A DNA stretch of 64,000 nt from Luteibacter sp. UNC138MFCol5.1 (GTDB lineage: Bacteria; Pseudomonadota; Gammaproteobacteria; Xanthomonadales; Rhodanobacteraceae), in assembly GCF_900110505.1 (NCBI RefSeq), contig NZ_FODZ01000001.1, forward strand, positions 196,488 through 260,487. The letters run 5' to 3'. A program made the translations under genes and the position numbers. Shown here piece by piece: positions 17,624 through 26,975 of this stretch (position 1 is the stretch's first letter; each line of letters opens with the position of its first letter). Below the pieces are notes generated by a model that saw only the letters and a program-made list of their open reading frames with translations, was not told where the DNA came from and did no database searches.

Positions 17624-18610
17624 ATGAACTGGCTACGCGCACTCGCCGTGCTCGTCATCGCTCTGATGTCATCCGTGGCTTTGGCGACCACAGGATCCGA
17701 GCCGCTACGGGATCGCCAGCAGCGCCCGTGGCAACCGCAGGCACCCGCTGAGTCCGTCACGCTTTGGCCGAAGGGCCATGCGATCGCTCCGCCGGCAACG
17801 CCGGGCGACGAGGTGTACGGGCTGGGCCCGAAGGACATCGCCGGAAAGCCGGTGACGTTCGTCCAGCACGTGTCGACGCCGACGATGAGCATCTTCCGGC
17901 CAAAGGGATTCAATACGGGCGCGGCGGTCGTCGTGTTTCCGGGCGGAGGCTATCGCGTGCTCGCCATCGATCTGGAAGGCACGGAGGTGTGCGACTGGCT
18001 CACCACCAAAGGGATCACGTGCGTCGTCCTGAAATATCGCGTGCCGGGCTCAGGCCCGTACTGGAACGACGAGTGCAACTGCCGCCGCGATCCGCACGAG
18101 CCGATGGCCCTGCAGGACGCGCAACGAGCGATCAGTCTGCTGCGAACGCGTGCCGCCTCGCTCGGCATCGATCCGCACCGCATCGGCGTGCTCGGCTTTT
18201 CCGCCGGGGGACGGATGGTCGCCGACGTCAGCCATCACGCCATGCGCAGCTACCGCGCCGTGGACGACGCCGACAAGGTGAGCGTGCGTCCCGATTTCGC
18301 CATCGCCCTGTATCCCGGTCACCTGTGGACCGAGCCGGGCCTCACGCTGGATCCCGACGTGACGATCGATCCGCACGCACCACCGACGTTCATCGTGCAG
18401 GCGGAAGACGATCAGACCGACGACATCCGCGAATCGCTGACGTACTACCTCGCGCTGCAGAAGGTGAAGATCCCGGTGGAGATGCACCTGTACGCGAAGG
18501 GCGGGCATGCGTTCGGGTTGCGGCGCACGGAGGATCCCGTCACGCGCTGGCCGGAACTGGCCGAGGTCTGGATGCGGACCATCGGCGTTCTGCCTGCAGT
18601 CTCACGCTGA
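17624..18610 (+). CDS. exported alpha/beta-hydrolase (esterase)
   Basis: This 328-residue protein has a signal peptide (about 1-22, ending SSVALAT) and an alpha/beta-hydrolase domain. The oxyanion loop is PGGGY (106-110), the nucleophile is Ser193 in GFSAGG, the acid probably lies in AEDDQTDD and the histidine in KGGHAFG. This arrangement matches xylan-acetylesterase or BD-FAE-like hydrolases acting on acylated sugars in the periplasm. AGGGGG precedes the start. It is monocistronic, so its substrate is not shown by context. Confidence 0.9.
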   Translation: MNWLRALAVLVIALMSSVALATTGSEPLRDRQQRPWQPQAPAESVTLWPKGHAIAPPATPGDEVYGLGPKDIAGKPVTFVQHVSTPTMSIFRPKGFNTGAAVVVFPGGGYRVLAIDLEGTEVCDWLTTKGITCVVLKYRVPGSGPYWNDECNCRRDPHEPMALQDAQRAISLLRTRAASLGIDPHRIGVLGFSAGGRMVADVSHHAMRSYRAVDDADKVSVRPDFAIALYPGHLWTEPGLTLDPDVTIDPHAPPTFIVQAEDDQTDDIRESLTYYLALQKVKIPVEMHLYAKGGHAFGLRRTEDPVTRWPELAEVWMRTIGVLPAVSR

Positions 18611-18768
18611 CGAACTTGCGCCAGGATCGAGCCGACTACCCAGCCTTTCTTCACGCCCGATGAGCGCACGCAGGTGCAGGTTAGCGGGGCCTTCCGATTG
18701 AAAGATGGACGACTGATGAAACTACGCGAAGACCACGACGAAACGACGCGAACCACGAGACCCGGCGC

Positions 18769-19749
18769 ATGAAAGCCATCGACTTCGCGGAGTTCGGCGA
18801 GCCCGATGTGCTCAGGCTGGTGGATGTTCCGGAGCCGGTGGTTCGCGCCAGCGACCTGTTGGTGCGCGTTCGCGCGGCTGGCGTGAACCGTGCGGACCTG
18901 CTCCTGCGAACGGGACATTACGGCCGGCCCGACTTCGGCGATTCGCACCTGATCGGCCTGGAGATTGCCGGCGAGGTCGTTGCCAAGGGACCCGACGTGG
19001 TGGGCTACGAGGTGGGTGATCGCGTGATGGGTATCACCGGCGGCGGTGCCTATGCCGAACTCGCCCGCCTTGACTATCGCATGGCGATGCCGGTGCCGGA
19101 CGGCATCGACGACGTGCATGCGGCGGCGATTCCCGAGGTATTCGTGACGGCGAACGAAGCGCTGTTCCATCTGGGGAAGCTGCGGCCTTCCGAGGCGGTG
19201 CTCGTGCACGCCGCGGCGGGTGGCGTCGGATCCGCCGCCGTGCAGCTCGCCCATGCCGCCGGAGCACGCGTGTTCGCCACCACGCAGGCGGCGAAGCGCG
19301 ACCGCGTGCTGGCACTGGGTGCGGACATCGTCATCGACTTCAAATCGGACGATTTCGTCGCGGCGGTGGAAAGCGAAAGCGGTGGTGACGGTGTCGACGT
19401 GGTCGTCGACTTCATAGGCGCGCCGTACCTGGATCGGAACCTTCGCTCGCTGCGTCACGGCGGCCGCCTCGTGCAGGTGGGCCTCTTGGGTGGCGGCGCG
19501 GGCGCGACGCTCGACATGGAGCGCCTGCTCTACCGTCATCTGCAGATCCTCGGCACGGTGATGAAAACGCGGCCTCAGGCTGTCAAACAGGCGATGGTGG
19601 CGCGCTTTCGCGAAGCGTGGCTTGCACGCTTCGCGGACGGCACGCTGTCGCCGCTGATCGATCGGGTCTATCCGATCGCCGAGGCCGCGGCAGCGCACCG
19701 CCGCATGGAGACGAACGAGAGCATCGGAAAGATCATCCTGCGCATGTGA
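18769..19749 (+). CDS. NAD(P)H quinone oxidoreductase, PIG3-like
   Basis: This 326-residue cytoplasmic enzyme belongs to the zinc-free medium-chain dehydrogenase family. It starts directly with MKAIDFAEFGEPDVL, has the GroES-like fold, the cofactor site VHAAAGGVGSAAVQLA at about 144-160, and ends SIGKIILRM. Such enzymes reduce quinones or enones with NADPH and help with oxidative stress. The 158 bases before it hold no gene. It is convergent with the isochorismatase-fold gene. Confidence 0.9.
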   Translation: MKAIDFAEFGEPDVLRLVDVPEPVVRASDLLVRVRAAGVNRADLLLRTGHYGRPDFGDSHLIGLEIAGEVVAKGPDVVGYEVGDRVMGITGGGAYAELARLDYRMAMPVPDGIDDVHAAAIPEVFVTANEALFHLGKLRPSEAVLVHAAAGGVGSAAVQLAHAAGARVFATTQAAKRDRVLALGADIVIDFKSDDFVAAVESESGGDGVDVVVDFIGAPYLDRNLRSLRHGGRLVQVGLLGGGAGATLDMERLLYRHLQILGTVMKTRPQAVKQAMVARFREAWLARFADGTLSPLIDRVYPIAEAAAAHRRMETNESIGKIILRM

Positions 19750-19810
19750 CGGTAGCGTGCTCGGTGGAGAGGCCGACGGTCCGTCTCCACCGAGCCGGTC
19801 TTAGCTTCGC

Positions 19811-20461
19811 TCAGCCTGCGGAGCCGGGAGGCGTGTTCAGCAGTTGCTGCTCCCACTGGTATGCGATGCCGCTTCCGCCGAGATGGGCGATGAAGATCTC
19901 GGTGAGTTCCTGCACGTGTTCCGTACGGGCCCAGTCGCGCTGCCAGTCCCCGGCGAGCGCCATCCACGTCATGACGTTGGCGCCAGCGGCGATCATTCGC
20001 TGGATGGCCACTTCGTGCGATTCCTTCGAGATACCGCCCGAGGCGTCGGTGATGACGGAGACATCCCAACCGTCGCCCAGCGCATGAATGACGGGCATCG
20101 CGACGCACACCTCCGTCCACAGCCCGGCGATGATCAACTGTTTGCGGCCCGTGGCCTTGACCGCGTCGACGACGTTCTTGTCTTCCCACGTGTTCACCCA
20201 TGTGCGGTCGATCACTTCCTCATCGGGGAACACGTCCGTGATGCTCTTGAAGAGATAACCACCGCGGGCGGCAAGCACGCTCGTCAGGATCGTCGGCACC
20301 CTGAAGGCCTTCGCCAGCTTGGCCAACGCCGTCACGTTGTTGACGATGGCTTGCGGGTCGTGGCTACCGACACCTGCGAGCTGGTAGGCCTGGTGGTCGA
20401 TGAGCACGAGAACCGAGTCCTCCGGTCGGAGAAGCGAATCGAGTCCGTTGCGGAATGCCAT
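19811..20461 (-). CDS. isochorismatase-fold cysteine hydrolase (YcaC-like)
   Basis: This 216-residue protein has the fold of isochorismatase, nicotinamidase and YcaC. The likely triad is Asp22 in LIDHQ, Lys95 in TWEDKN and Cys119 in GLWTEVCVAMP. Most members with this ending are hydrolases of unknown substrate. AGAGGAC precedes the ATG. It diverges from a LysR gene at 20605 and is probably its target. Confidence 0.9.
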   Translation of the reverse strand: MAFRNGLDSLLRPEDSVLVLIDHQAYQLAGVGSHDPQAIVNNVTALAKLAKAFRVPTILTSVLAARGGYLFKSITDVFPDEEVIDRTWVNTWEDKNVVDAVKATGRKQLIIAGLWTEVCVAMPVIHALGDGWDVSVITDASGGISKESHEVAIQRMIAAGANVMTWMALAGDWQRDWARTEHVQELTEIFIAHLGGSGIAYQWEQQLLNTPPGSAG

Positions 20462-20573
20462 GGTAGTCCTCTGGTGTCGTTAGATGAGATGCTCTGCGAA
20501 GGTTGGCCATCGCCGTGGCGAACCCCTCGTAGACAGTGCCATCGTCATCCCAGGCGAGGTAGCACCGCAGAAC

Positions 20574-20588
20574 GCGACGTGACGTCGC
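20574..20588. promoter_or_regulatory. palindrome between hydrolase and LysR genes
   Basis: GCGACGTGACGTCGC is a perfect 7-base inverted repeat around a single central base. It lies 17 bases before the LysR start, so a protein bound here would block or tune that promoter. It lacks the usual T-N11-A form, so LysR binding is uncertain. Confidence 0.4.
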
Positions 20589-20604
20589 CTAATGGGGAAC
20601 ACCT

Positions 20605-21492
20605 ATGGAAACCGATGATCTGAGAACGTTCGTTGAGGTGACGGAAGCGGGTGGAGTGTCGGCGGCGGCGAGGCGGCTCGGCGTCACCAAGTCCGTCGTC
20701 AGCCGACAGATCGTCCGGCTCGAAACCGAGCTGGGTGTTCAACTGCTTTCACGCAGCACGCGTGGCGCGGTTGTTACCGCGGCCGGAGCGACCTTCCGCG
20801 AATACGCGGCGAGGATCTGCCGCGAAATCGACACGGCGCTGGAGAGCATCGCACCCGAAGGCGAGTTGCGAGGCCGACTTCGCATCGCGGCGCCACTGAC
20901 GTTCGGGCTCACGCATCTGGCACCCGTGCTGGCGGGCATGGCGACACGCCATCCGCGGCTGCACATCCATACGTCCTACAGCGACAGATTCGTCGATCTT
21001 CTCTCCGAAGGCTTCGACTGCGCCATCCGGTTCGGTTACATGCCCGACTCGAATCTGGTCGCGCGAAGGGTCGGACCCATCTTCGGAAAGCTCGTGGCGA
21101 GTCCGGCCTATATCCGCGCCCACGGCGCGCCGGAAACGCCCGACGACATCGTCGAGCACGAGGCGTTGATGCAGGGAACGGAAAGCTGGACCTTCATGGA
21201 CGGCGACCGCGCGATCACCGTGAGGCCGCGAGGCAAGTTCAAGAGCGACAACGGCACCGCACTCGTCGCCGCGGCGCTGGCCGGTCTCGGCATCGCCTAT
21301 CTGCCCGACGGCATCACCAATGCCCACGTGGCGTCGGGCGACCTCGTACCGATCATGACGCGATTCCCGCTACCCGTCGCCGGCGTGTTCGTCGTTCGCC
21401 CGCCCGGACCTCAGGCACCTCGCACGGTACGCGCGCTGACGGACATGCTCATCGAGTGTTTCGATGCGCATGAGGATGGCGACGCCTTGTAG
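20605..21492 (+). CDS. LysR family transcriptional regulator
   Basis: This is a 295-residue LysR regulator: helix-turn-helix at about 4-62 (GVSAAARRLGVTKSVVSRQI) and effector-binding domain to ADMLIECFDAH-like end. GGGGA lies upstream of the start. It diverges from the isochorismatase-fold hydrolase gene across 143 bases and is probably its regulator. Confidence 0.92.
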   Translation: METDDLRTFVEVTEAGGVSAAARRLGVTKSVVSRQIVRLETELGVQLLSRSTRGAVVTAAGATFREYAARICREIDTALESIAPEGELRGRLRIAAPLTFGLTHLAPVLAGMATRHPRLHIHTSYSDRFVDLLSEGFDCAIRFGYMPDSNLVARRVGPIFGKLVASPAYIRAHGAPETPDDIVEHEALMQGTESWTFMDGDRAITVRPRGKFKSDNGTALVAAALAGLGIAYLPDGITNAHVASGDLVPIMTRFPLPVAGVFVVRPPGPQAPRTVRALTDMLIECFDAHEDGDAL

Positions 21493-21535
21493 TCGTGCGT
21501 GGGCATGTGCGCGGGTTCCTGCGTCTGCCGCTAGC

Positions 21536-22141
21536 TCACCGATCTTCAAACAGCTGTAGTAGGTCATGGAGCTTGTCGCCGCCTTGCCTCCTTATGCCAT
21601 AGCCTGGCGGAAACACGCGGGAGCGCGGACCGTCCGTGACCAACGTACAGGAGCCATCCGCGATGTCGCTTATCTCTTCGATGGGTAGCGACATCACATC
21701 ATCGAGTAACGATTTCAGCTTCATCTGCTTCAAGTCATTTATTACCCGATGTTCGGGTCGCTCGTCGTCAACCACAGTAACGACGTCCACTTTGTCAGGC
21801 GACGCGATTAGCAAGCCGTAGAACGAGCTTCCTCCGCTCTCCGAGACGGTCCAGACCTGCGTCGTGAGCGCTCCTGATAGTGAGCGTCCAAGAGCGGTGA
21901 GTTGTGGCGAGGACGCGGCTTCCTGCACATCGCGAAGGTGAAGCTCGAACGCCTCCTTGCAATACTTCGGGTTGAAGCTTGGGTTCGCACGCTGGCCCTT
22001 CCAGGCTTCGTTCAGAGCCGAAGACATAGGCGTCTGCGCAACGGAGCTTGCTACGGGAGACAGTATCGTCAACGCGATCGCGATAGGAAGCGACCGCTTG
22101 ATTCCGGATGACCGTTTCCGCATCGGATGGCGCCGTGCCAT
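21536..22141 (-). CDS. hypothetical exported protein
   Basis: I do not recognise this protein. It has about 201 residues with a long basic N-terminus and a signal sequence (SLPIAIALTILSPVASSVAQ). The mature part has two cysteines (in PKYCKEAF and DGSCTLV) that might form one disulfide. The start at 22141 has AAGGA seven bases upstream, while the open frame runs 23 codons further. It lies just downstream of the TetR gene on the same strand, 78 bases away, and has lower GC than the flanking genes. Confidence 0.6.
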   Translation of the reverse strand: MARRHPMRKRSSGIKRSLPIAIALTILSPVASSVAQTPMSSALNEAWKGQRANPSFNPKYCKEAFELHLRDVQEAASSPQLTALGRSLSGALTTQVWTVSESGGSSFYGLLIASPDKVDVVTVVDDERPEHRVINDLKQMKLKSLLDDVMSLPIEEISDIADGSCTLVTDGPRSRVFPPGYGIRRQGGDKLHDLLQLFEDR

Positions 22142-22219
22142 CTGCATATCCTTCGCCGCATCCACGCGACGGTCCGTCAGACTTGCAGCAGCGGCTTGAG
22201 ACGTCTTCACGCGGGAGTT

Positions 22220-22783
22220 CTAGCCTGGGAACAGTCCCGCCTGCTGATAGCTTGCGATCAAACCATCGAACAAATCCAGGTCGGATCGACTGCGGGCAAG
22301 CAACTGCGCGCCTGCAATCGCGGCGAAGATGGCTTTGGCACGCGCCTGACTGATGGTCTGGTCGACGATGCCGGCGTCCGTCAGTGTCTTGGCGAGCCAA
22401 GTCACATTGACGTCCGCGAACGCCTGAACTTCGGTCTTCACCGCGTCGGGCAGATCGTCGTACTCGGCAGACATGAAGCTTCCCAAGCACAGGCGATTGT
22501 CGTTGACGAGCGAGCGCCGGAACATCTGCGGATAGTTTCGCAGTCGGTCCAGCGGGTCGGGGTACTCCGCGTCGATCGCCTCGAGATTGACGGCGGCGTC
22601 TTCCCAGTAACGGCGAGCGACAGCCGCCCCCAATTCTGCTTTGCTGGCGAAATGGTGATAGATACTTGCCGCCTTGATTCCCACTTCCGCCGCGAGGTCG
22701 CGGTAAGAGAGTCCGCTGTAGCCGTGAGCCTGCACGGTATTGCGTGCGGTCTGCAGGATGGCCTCTTTGGAATTCGTGCTCAT
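22220..22783 (-). CDS. TetR family transcriptional regulator
   Basis: This 187-residue repressor has the TetR helix-turn-helix at about 22-50 (YRDLAAEVGIKAASIYHHFA) and a helical ligand-binding part. It follows the amidase gene on the same strand and is probably controlled from its own promoter, because a perfect inverted repeat of CCTACC half-sites lies at 22851. The same half-site occurs several times upstream of the amidase gene, so it likely represses both. Confidence 0.93.
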   Translation of the reverse strand: MSTNSKEAILQTARNTVQAHGYSGLSYRDLAAEVGIKAASIYHHFASKAELGAAVARRYWEDAAVNLEAIDAEYPDPLDRLRNYPQMFRRSLVNDNRLCLGSFMSAEYDDLPDAVKTEVQAFADVNVTWLAKTLTDAGIVDQTISQARAKAIFAAIAGAQLLARSRSDLDLFDGLIASYQQAGLFPG

Positions 22784-22850
22784 GCAAACACTCCAGCGAT
22801 GCGAACGGTCAGGCCCAGGCCATGAGGGCCCAGGCCTTGACCCGCATGTT

Positions 22851-22874
22851 AACCTACCGGGCGACAGGTAGGTT
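22851..22874. promoter_or_regulatory. probable TetR operator at its own promoter
   Basis: AACCTACC and GGTAGGTT form a perfect 8-base inverted repeat with an eight-base centre. It sits 68 bases before the tetR start and 2 bases past the amidase stop. The half-site recurs upstream of the amidase gene at 24415-24506. Confidence 0.65.
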
Positions 22875-22876
22875 TT

Positions 22877-24286
22877 TCAGAGAGACGCGTGCAGGTCACG
22901 GACTGTGCTGACGCTTTCGAGGAGGCCAGCCACATGCAGGATCGTCGACTCGGCCAGCCAGCTACCCACGAGTTGCACATTGATCGGCAGGCCTTCCGAG
23001 CTCGTACCAAAGCGCATCGCAATGCCCGGCAGACCCGTGACGTTGAGCGGCACCGTGGCGCCCTGCAGGTACGTGGCATCGACGGTTTGGCCGTTGATGA
23101 CGAATTCCTCGACACCGTGCTTGTGGGCAGGGATGGGCAGGACGTGAGTCAGGAGCACGTCGTACTTCGCAAAGTATTCCGCGAACCCGTCGCGCAGTCG
23201 CTCGGCAGCCTGTTCGGCGTCGATGTAGTCCTCCATCGAGGTATCCGGCAAGCCGAGCATGGTCCTGGCCATCTTGTAGATCTCGTCCGGACGACGGCCC
23301 GCCGTAGCCTCAGCGAACGCCGGCTTCATCTCCATGACATGCAGCCGATTGAATACGTCCAGCGCGAAATCACGCTCCAGGGCTGGAATTCGGACCGGCT
23401 CGACGACCATGCCCAGGCCTGCGAGCGCATTGGCTGCGGACTTCACCACCGCGGAAACTTCCGGATCCACCGGGCCGAAGCCAGGCTCGACCAACCAGCC
23501 CACGCGCAGCGGTCGCACCGGTGCCGAGCCGACGCCGGCATCGAACGGGCCGGTTATCGTCGAGAACGCGTCCTGCCCATCGGGACCATAGAGCTGCTCG
23601 AAGGCGAGTTTCAGGTCGCGGATGCTGCGAGCCATGGGACCCACATGCCAGAATCGGCGCGGAGCGCGTGGCCAGATGCCCGTCATCGGAATGCGCCCAT
23701 GCGTGGCCTTCAAGGACACGATGCCCGTCTGTGCCGCGGGACCGCGTACCGAGATGGCCAGGTCGGTGCCGAGGCCAAGGGGCGACATGCCCGCCGCGAT
23801 GGCAGCTGACTCGCCGCCACTGGAGCCGCCTGGCGTACGGGTCAGGTCCCAAGGGTTGTTCGAGCGACCGGTCAGCAGGTTGTCGCTCTCAATCCAGTAG
23901 GAGAACTCGGGGAGGTTGGTCTTGGCCAGGAGGATGCCGCCGGCCTTCTTCATACGAGCAACGCTGGTCGCGTCCTGGTCGGGCACCCGACCCCTGAAGA
24001 TCGGCGAACCGCGCTGGGTCAGCACCCCGGCCGTATCGATCGAGTCCTTCACTGTGAACGGCACGCCGTGCAGGGGGCCGAGTTCCTTACCCGCCAGCAC
24101 GTCCGCCTCGGCGACCTTGGCGGCGGCCATCGCGCCCTCGGCGACCGTCACGAGCGCATTCACTCGCGGCTCCACGGCAGCGATCCGATCGAGGTGGGCC
24201 TGCATCACCTCGACCGGCGACACCTCCCGGGTGCGGATGAGTTCGGCGAGGCCGGTGGCATCTTTGAAAATCAGTTCGTTGCTCAT
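22877..24286 (-). CDS. amidase, amidase-signature family
   Basis: This 469-residue enzyme hydrolyses an amide bond. The catalytic Ser-cisSer-Lys set is visible as Lys80 in FTVKDS, cis-Ser155/156 in GGSSGGES and nucleophile Ser179 in TDLAISVRGP. The usual GGSIR around the nucleophile reads AISVR here, an uncommon variant. No export signal is seen. The start at 24286 has only a weak GAGAAG upstream. It is followed by tetR, and its upstream region holds a cluster of operator-like half-sites, so it is probably induced by its own substrate. Confidence 0.9.
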   Translation of the reverse strand: MSNELIFKDATGLAELIRTREVSPVEVMQAHLDRIAAVEPRVNALVTVAEGAMAAAKVAEADVLAGKELGPLHGVPFTVKDSIDTAGVLTQRGSPIFRGRVPDQDATSVARMKKAGGILLAKTNLPEFSYWIESDNLLTGRSNNPWDLTRTPGGSSGGESAAIAAGMSPLGLGTDLAISVRGPAAQTGIVSLKATHGRIPMTGIWPRAPRRFWHVGPMARSIRDLKLAFEQLYGPDGQDAFSTITGPFDAGVGSAPVRPLRVGWLVEPGFGPVDPEVSAVVKSAANALAGLGMVVEPVRIPALERDFALDVFNRLHVMEMKPAFAEATAGRRPDEIYKMARTMLGLPDTSMEDYIDAEQAAERLRDGFAEYFAKYDVLLTHVLPIPAHKHGVEEFVINGQTVDATYLQGATVPLNVTGLPGIAMRFGTSSEGLPINVQLVGSWLAESTILHVAGLLESVSTVRDLHASL

Positions 24287-25008
24287 GGTCTTCTCGATTT
24301 GCTGGGTGATGGTGCAGGCACGGGGCGGACACCCCTGGGACGCACTTCAGGAACGCCATGGCGGCCGTGCTGGGCTTGAGCTACTCGACTCGGCGTCGAG
24401 CCTCACTCCCAAGTAACCTAACTGTCGTTAGGTTGGTTCAGGCTACGGCTGATACGGATGGGTGTCAACCCCTACCTAACGATCGCTAGGTCGCCTAGGG
24501 TAGGTTTGGCTATCCCACCGCGCGCTGCATGCGCACGCCTGAAGCAAGGGAACCCCGGCCTGGCATCACGGCGACCGACGGCACGGCGGCCTGCTCAGCA
24601 GACGGGCAGCCTGTCGATCATCTGACCAGAGCGCATGCATGCGACGTTGCAGTTCGATGCGCGTCGCCCAGGAATACCTCGGCAGACTCTTCGCTAATGC
24701 CACCGGATTCGCCCGTCCGGCGGCATCGCGAAGTGAGGAGCTAATGCATAAGCCGCGCGAAGCACGAGGCGGCGCAGTAGCGCGATTCAAGGGAGGCGAG
24801 GTTGGCGTGGTCGAACGTACCGGTACGCCTGCGATGAAGACCACCGCGAGACGAGTGAGCGCTGGTCGCTGTGCCGGCACAAGCAACGTGGTCGATTGAG
24901 ACAACCTGGTAGACGGTCGTGAGCGGCTCGGGCTTCTACGAGTAGCCATCCGAACGCTTCTATCTTCCAACGTGCAGCTTCACTGCCGGGACGTCATGCC
25001 CGAGCTAT
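24287..25008. other. gene-poor region between amidase and the 3' gene fragment
   Basis: These 720 bases contain the amidase promoter with its CCTA-type half-site cluster (24415-24506). From about 24510 to 25008 the short open frames on both strands have no recognisable family, codon pattern or good ribosome-binding site. This part may be decayed sequence at the edge of the segment that begins at 25009. Confidence 0.5.
24415..24506. promoter_or_regulatory. cluster of TetR-operator-like half-sites before the amidase gene
   Basis: AACCTAAC and GTTAGGTT form a perfect inverted repeat at 24415-24434. ACCTAAC-GATC-GCTAGGT at 24474-24491 is a near-perfect second one, and GGTAGGTT recurs at 24499-24506. 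The half-site matches the one at 22851 before tetR. The cluster is 130-220 bases upstream of the amidase start. Confidence 0.6.
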
Positions 25009-25188
25009 AACAACTCACCCTGCGGCGAAAACACCCGCGGTGCCACGAACCTCGACGTATCCAGCACCGTATCCCACGCCCGATGCAGCCCGGCCTTGCG
25101 CGCCGCGACCTGCACGCGCTTGCGGATGATGTCCGCGAAGACGCCCTGCCCGCGCATACGCGTGGCGACGTTGCTGCGCTAGTCCTTG
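25009..25188 (-). pseudogene. detached 3' fragment of the radical SAM gene
   Basis: This 180-base stretch aligns without gaps to 33637-33816, the last 60 or so codons of the intact radical SAM gene on the same strand, with about ten mismatches counted by eye. It has neither start nor the original stop codon, so it cannot make the enzyme. The two copies are direct repeats bounding an 8.6-kb segment. It may be a leftover from insertion or duplication and is probably not expressed. Confidence 0.85.
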
Positions 25189-25220
25189 ATCGACGGTATC
25201 GATAGCCAAGACCGCGTCGT

Positions 25221-26273
25221 TCAGCGTGTCTTGCCAGCCCATAAGTCCACCGGGCCGAAGCGATCGGCGCCCTGCGTCTCCAGCATCCAGCCCGGGTACT
25301 CGCGGGGAAGCTCACTTGCTTCGGAAAGCGAGGCTAGTTCCGCCTCGGTCAGCTCGATGTCGACGGCTGAGAGGTTGTCCTCGAGCTGGCTGAGCCGCTT
25401 CGCTCCAACGATCACCGAGGTCACAACGTTGCGGGAGAGCAGCCAGGCCAGGGCGATCCGCGCGATGCTGCAGCCTCGGGATCGGGCGATAGGCTCCATG
25501 GCTTCAATCACATCCCACGCCCGATCCTTGTCGACGATAGGGAAGTCGAAGGCGGATCGACGAGACCCCTCTGGATTCTGGTTCGTGCGGCTGAACTTTC
25601 CGGACAACAATCCACCGGCCAGCGGACTCCAGACCAGCAGGCCGAGCTTCTGATATTCCATCAGAGGGACGAGTTCCCGCTCGAGGTCGCGGCCCGCAAT
25701 GGAGTAATAAGCCTGCACTGTTTCGAATCGCGCATAGTCTTTCGTTGTCGCGATGCCGTTGGCCACTGCGATACGCCAGGCAGCCCAGTTCGACACCCCG
25801 ATATAGCGCACCTTGCCCTGTGTGACCATGTCATCAAGCGCACGCATGGTTTCCTCGATCGGCGTCAGGACATCGGTCGCGTGGATCTGATACAGGTCGA
25901 TGTGATCGGTCTGCAGACGCTTCAGACTGGCTTCGACAGCATCCATGAGATGACCGCGGGACGCGCCTACGTCGTTTCGACCCTGGCCCATGCGGCTGTA
26001 GCCCTTGCTTGCAAGGACGACCTCGGTGCGGGGTACGCCAAGATTCTTGAAGGCCTGACCGAGGCTTTTCTCGCTCTCGCCGGCGGAATACACGTCAGCC
26101 GTATCGAAGAAGTTGATCCCGCCGTCGATACATGCCCTTACCAGCTCATCGGCGCCGGCCTGGTCGACATTGCCGATATGCTCGTAAACACCACCCGCGC
26201 CACCGAATGTCATGGTGCCGAAGCACAGCCGCGAGACCAATAGTCCAGTGTTTCCGAGCTGTTTGTATTTCAT
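25221..26273 (-). CDS. aldo/keto reductase
   Basis: This is a 350-residue reductase of the longer Kv-beta/YajO-like group. The tetrad is Asp57 and Tyr62 (FFDTADVY), Lys90 (ASKGY) and His131 (YQIHATD). The cofactor-binding end VIVGAKRLSQLEDNL is present. The ATG at 26273 is used because AGGGTG lies upstream; a GTG three codons earlier is open. It follows the response-regulator gene by 15 bases in what looks like a four-gene leftward unit with a kinase, so a redox signal may control it. Confidence 0.93.
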   Translation of the reverse strand: MKYKQLGNTGLLVSRLCFGTMTFGGAGGVYEHIGNVDQAGADELVRACIDGGINFFDTADVYSAGESEKSLGQAFKNLGVPRTEVVLASKGYSRMGQGRNDVGASRGHLMDAVEASLKRLQTDHIDLYQIHATDVLTPIEETMRALDDMVTQGKVRYIGVSNWAAWRIAVANGIATTKDYARFETVQAYYSIAGRDLERELVPLMEYQKLGLLVWSPLAGGLLSGKFSRTNQNPEGSRRSAFDFPIVDKDRAWDVIEAMEPIARSRGCSIARIALAWLLSRNVVTSVIVGAKRLSQLEDNLSAVDIELTEAELASLSEASELPREYPGWMLETQGADRFGPVDLWAGKTR

Positions 26274-26288
26274 GATTTTCACCCTACT

Positions 26289-26966
26289 TCAGTCAGTGGT
26301 CCGCGCGCGTCCATAGCGGCTTTGGTTTTCGCGCGCTCCAAGCTTCTCGGCCATGCGGACAAGATCGGCGAGTGAGTCCGCCTTCATTTTTCGCATGGCA
26401 TTACCGCGATGAATCTTGACGGTGATCTCGCTAATGGCGAGTTGCCCCGCGATCTGCTTGTTCATCAGACCAGCGGCAACCAGGCCAAGGACGTCGCGCT
26501 CGCGCGGCGTCAGCGTGGCAAAGCGGTCGCGAAGTTCAGCATGAGCGCCTTCCTCCCTTCGCCGACGTTCGCCGATGGCAATCGCTTCTCGGACCGCCGC
26601 AAGGAGGTCCTCTTCACGAAATGGCTTAGGCAGGAACGTGATCGCACCGGCACGCATCCCACGCACCGTCATGGGGACGTCGCCATGGCCGCTCATCAGC
26701 ACAATGGGGATTGAAAGCTGGTCCTGCAGGAGCTCCTCCTGGAAATCGAGCCCATTCGCGCCCTTGAGCCTCACGTCCAGGACCAGACACGCCACTGCTC
26801 CGTAGCCACCGCGGTCTCTGAACTCTGCGGGACCACTGAATATCTCGACCGTGTGGCCGCACGAGCGCAGCAGGTTGGCGATCGACGACCGTACGTCTTC
26901 GTCATCATCGATAACGCATACCGGCAAGTCGATTTCGTCGTTCGCGGAGTTCGTCATGCTGTGCAC
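26289..26966 (-). CDS. FixJ-type response regulator
   Basis: The 225-residue protein has a receiver domain with phosphorylatable Asp64 (VLDVRL), acidic pocket IDDDED and Lys in FLPKPF, then a LuxR-type helix-turn-helix (LTPRERDVLGLVAAGL, NKQIAGQLAISEITVKIH). This is the FixJ/NodW/StyR architecture. The start shown is a GTG; an ATG three codons later is possible. It lies directly after a receiver-only gene and the kinase gene and is very likely the DNA-binding output. Confidence 0.93.
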   Translation of the reverse strand: MHSMTNSANDEIDLPVCVIDDDEDVRSSIANLLRSCGHTVEIFSGPAEFRDRGGYGAVACLVLDVRLKGANGLDFQEELLQDQLSIPIVLMSGHGDVPMTVRGMRAGAITFLPKPFREEDLLAAVREAIAIGERRRREEGAHAELRDRFATLTPRERDVLGLVAAGLMNKQIAGQLAISEITVKIHRGNAMRKMKADSLADLVRMAEKLGARENQSRYGRARTTD

Positions 26967-26975
26967 GTCTTTTCG

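Noticed and set aside
24566-24970. Short frames on both strands in the gene-poor gap before the repeat
   Set aside because: No family, weak codon bias and no ribosome-binding site; I left them as non-coding.
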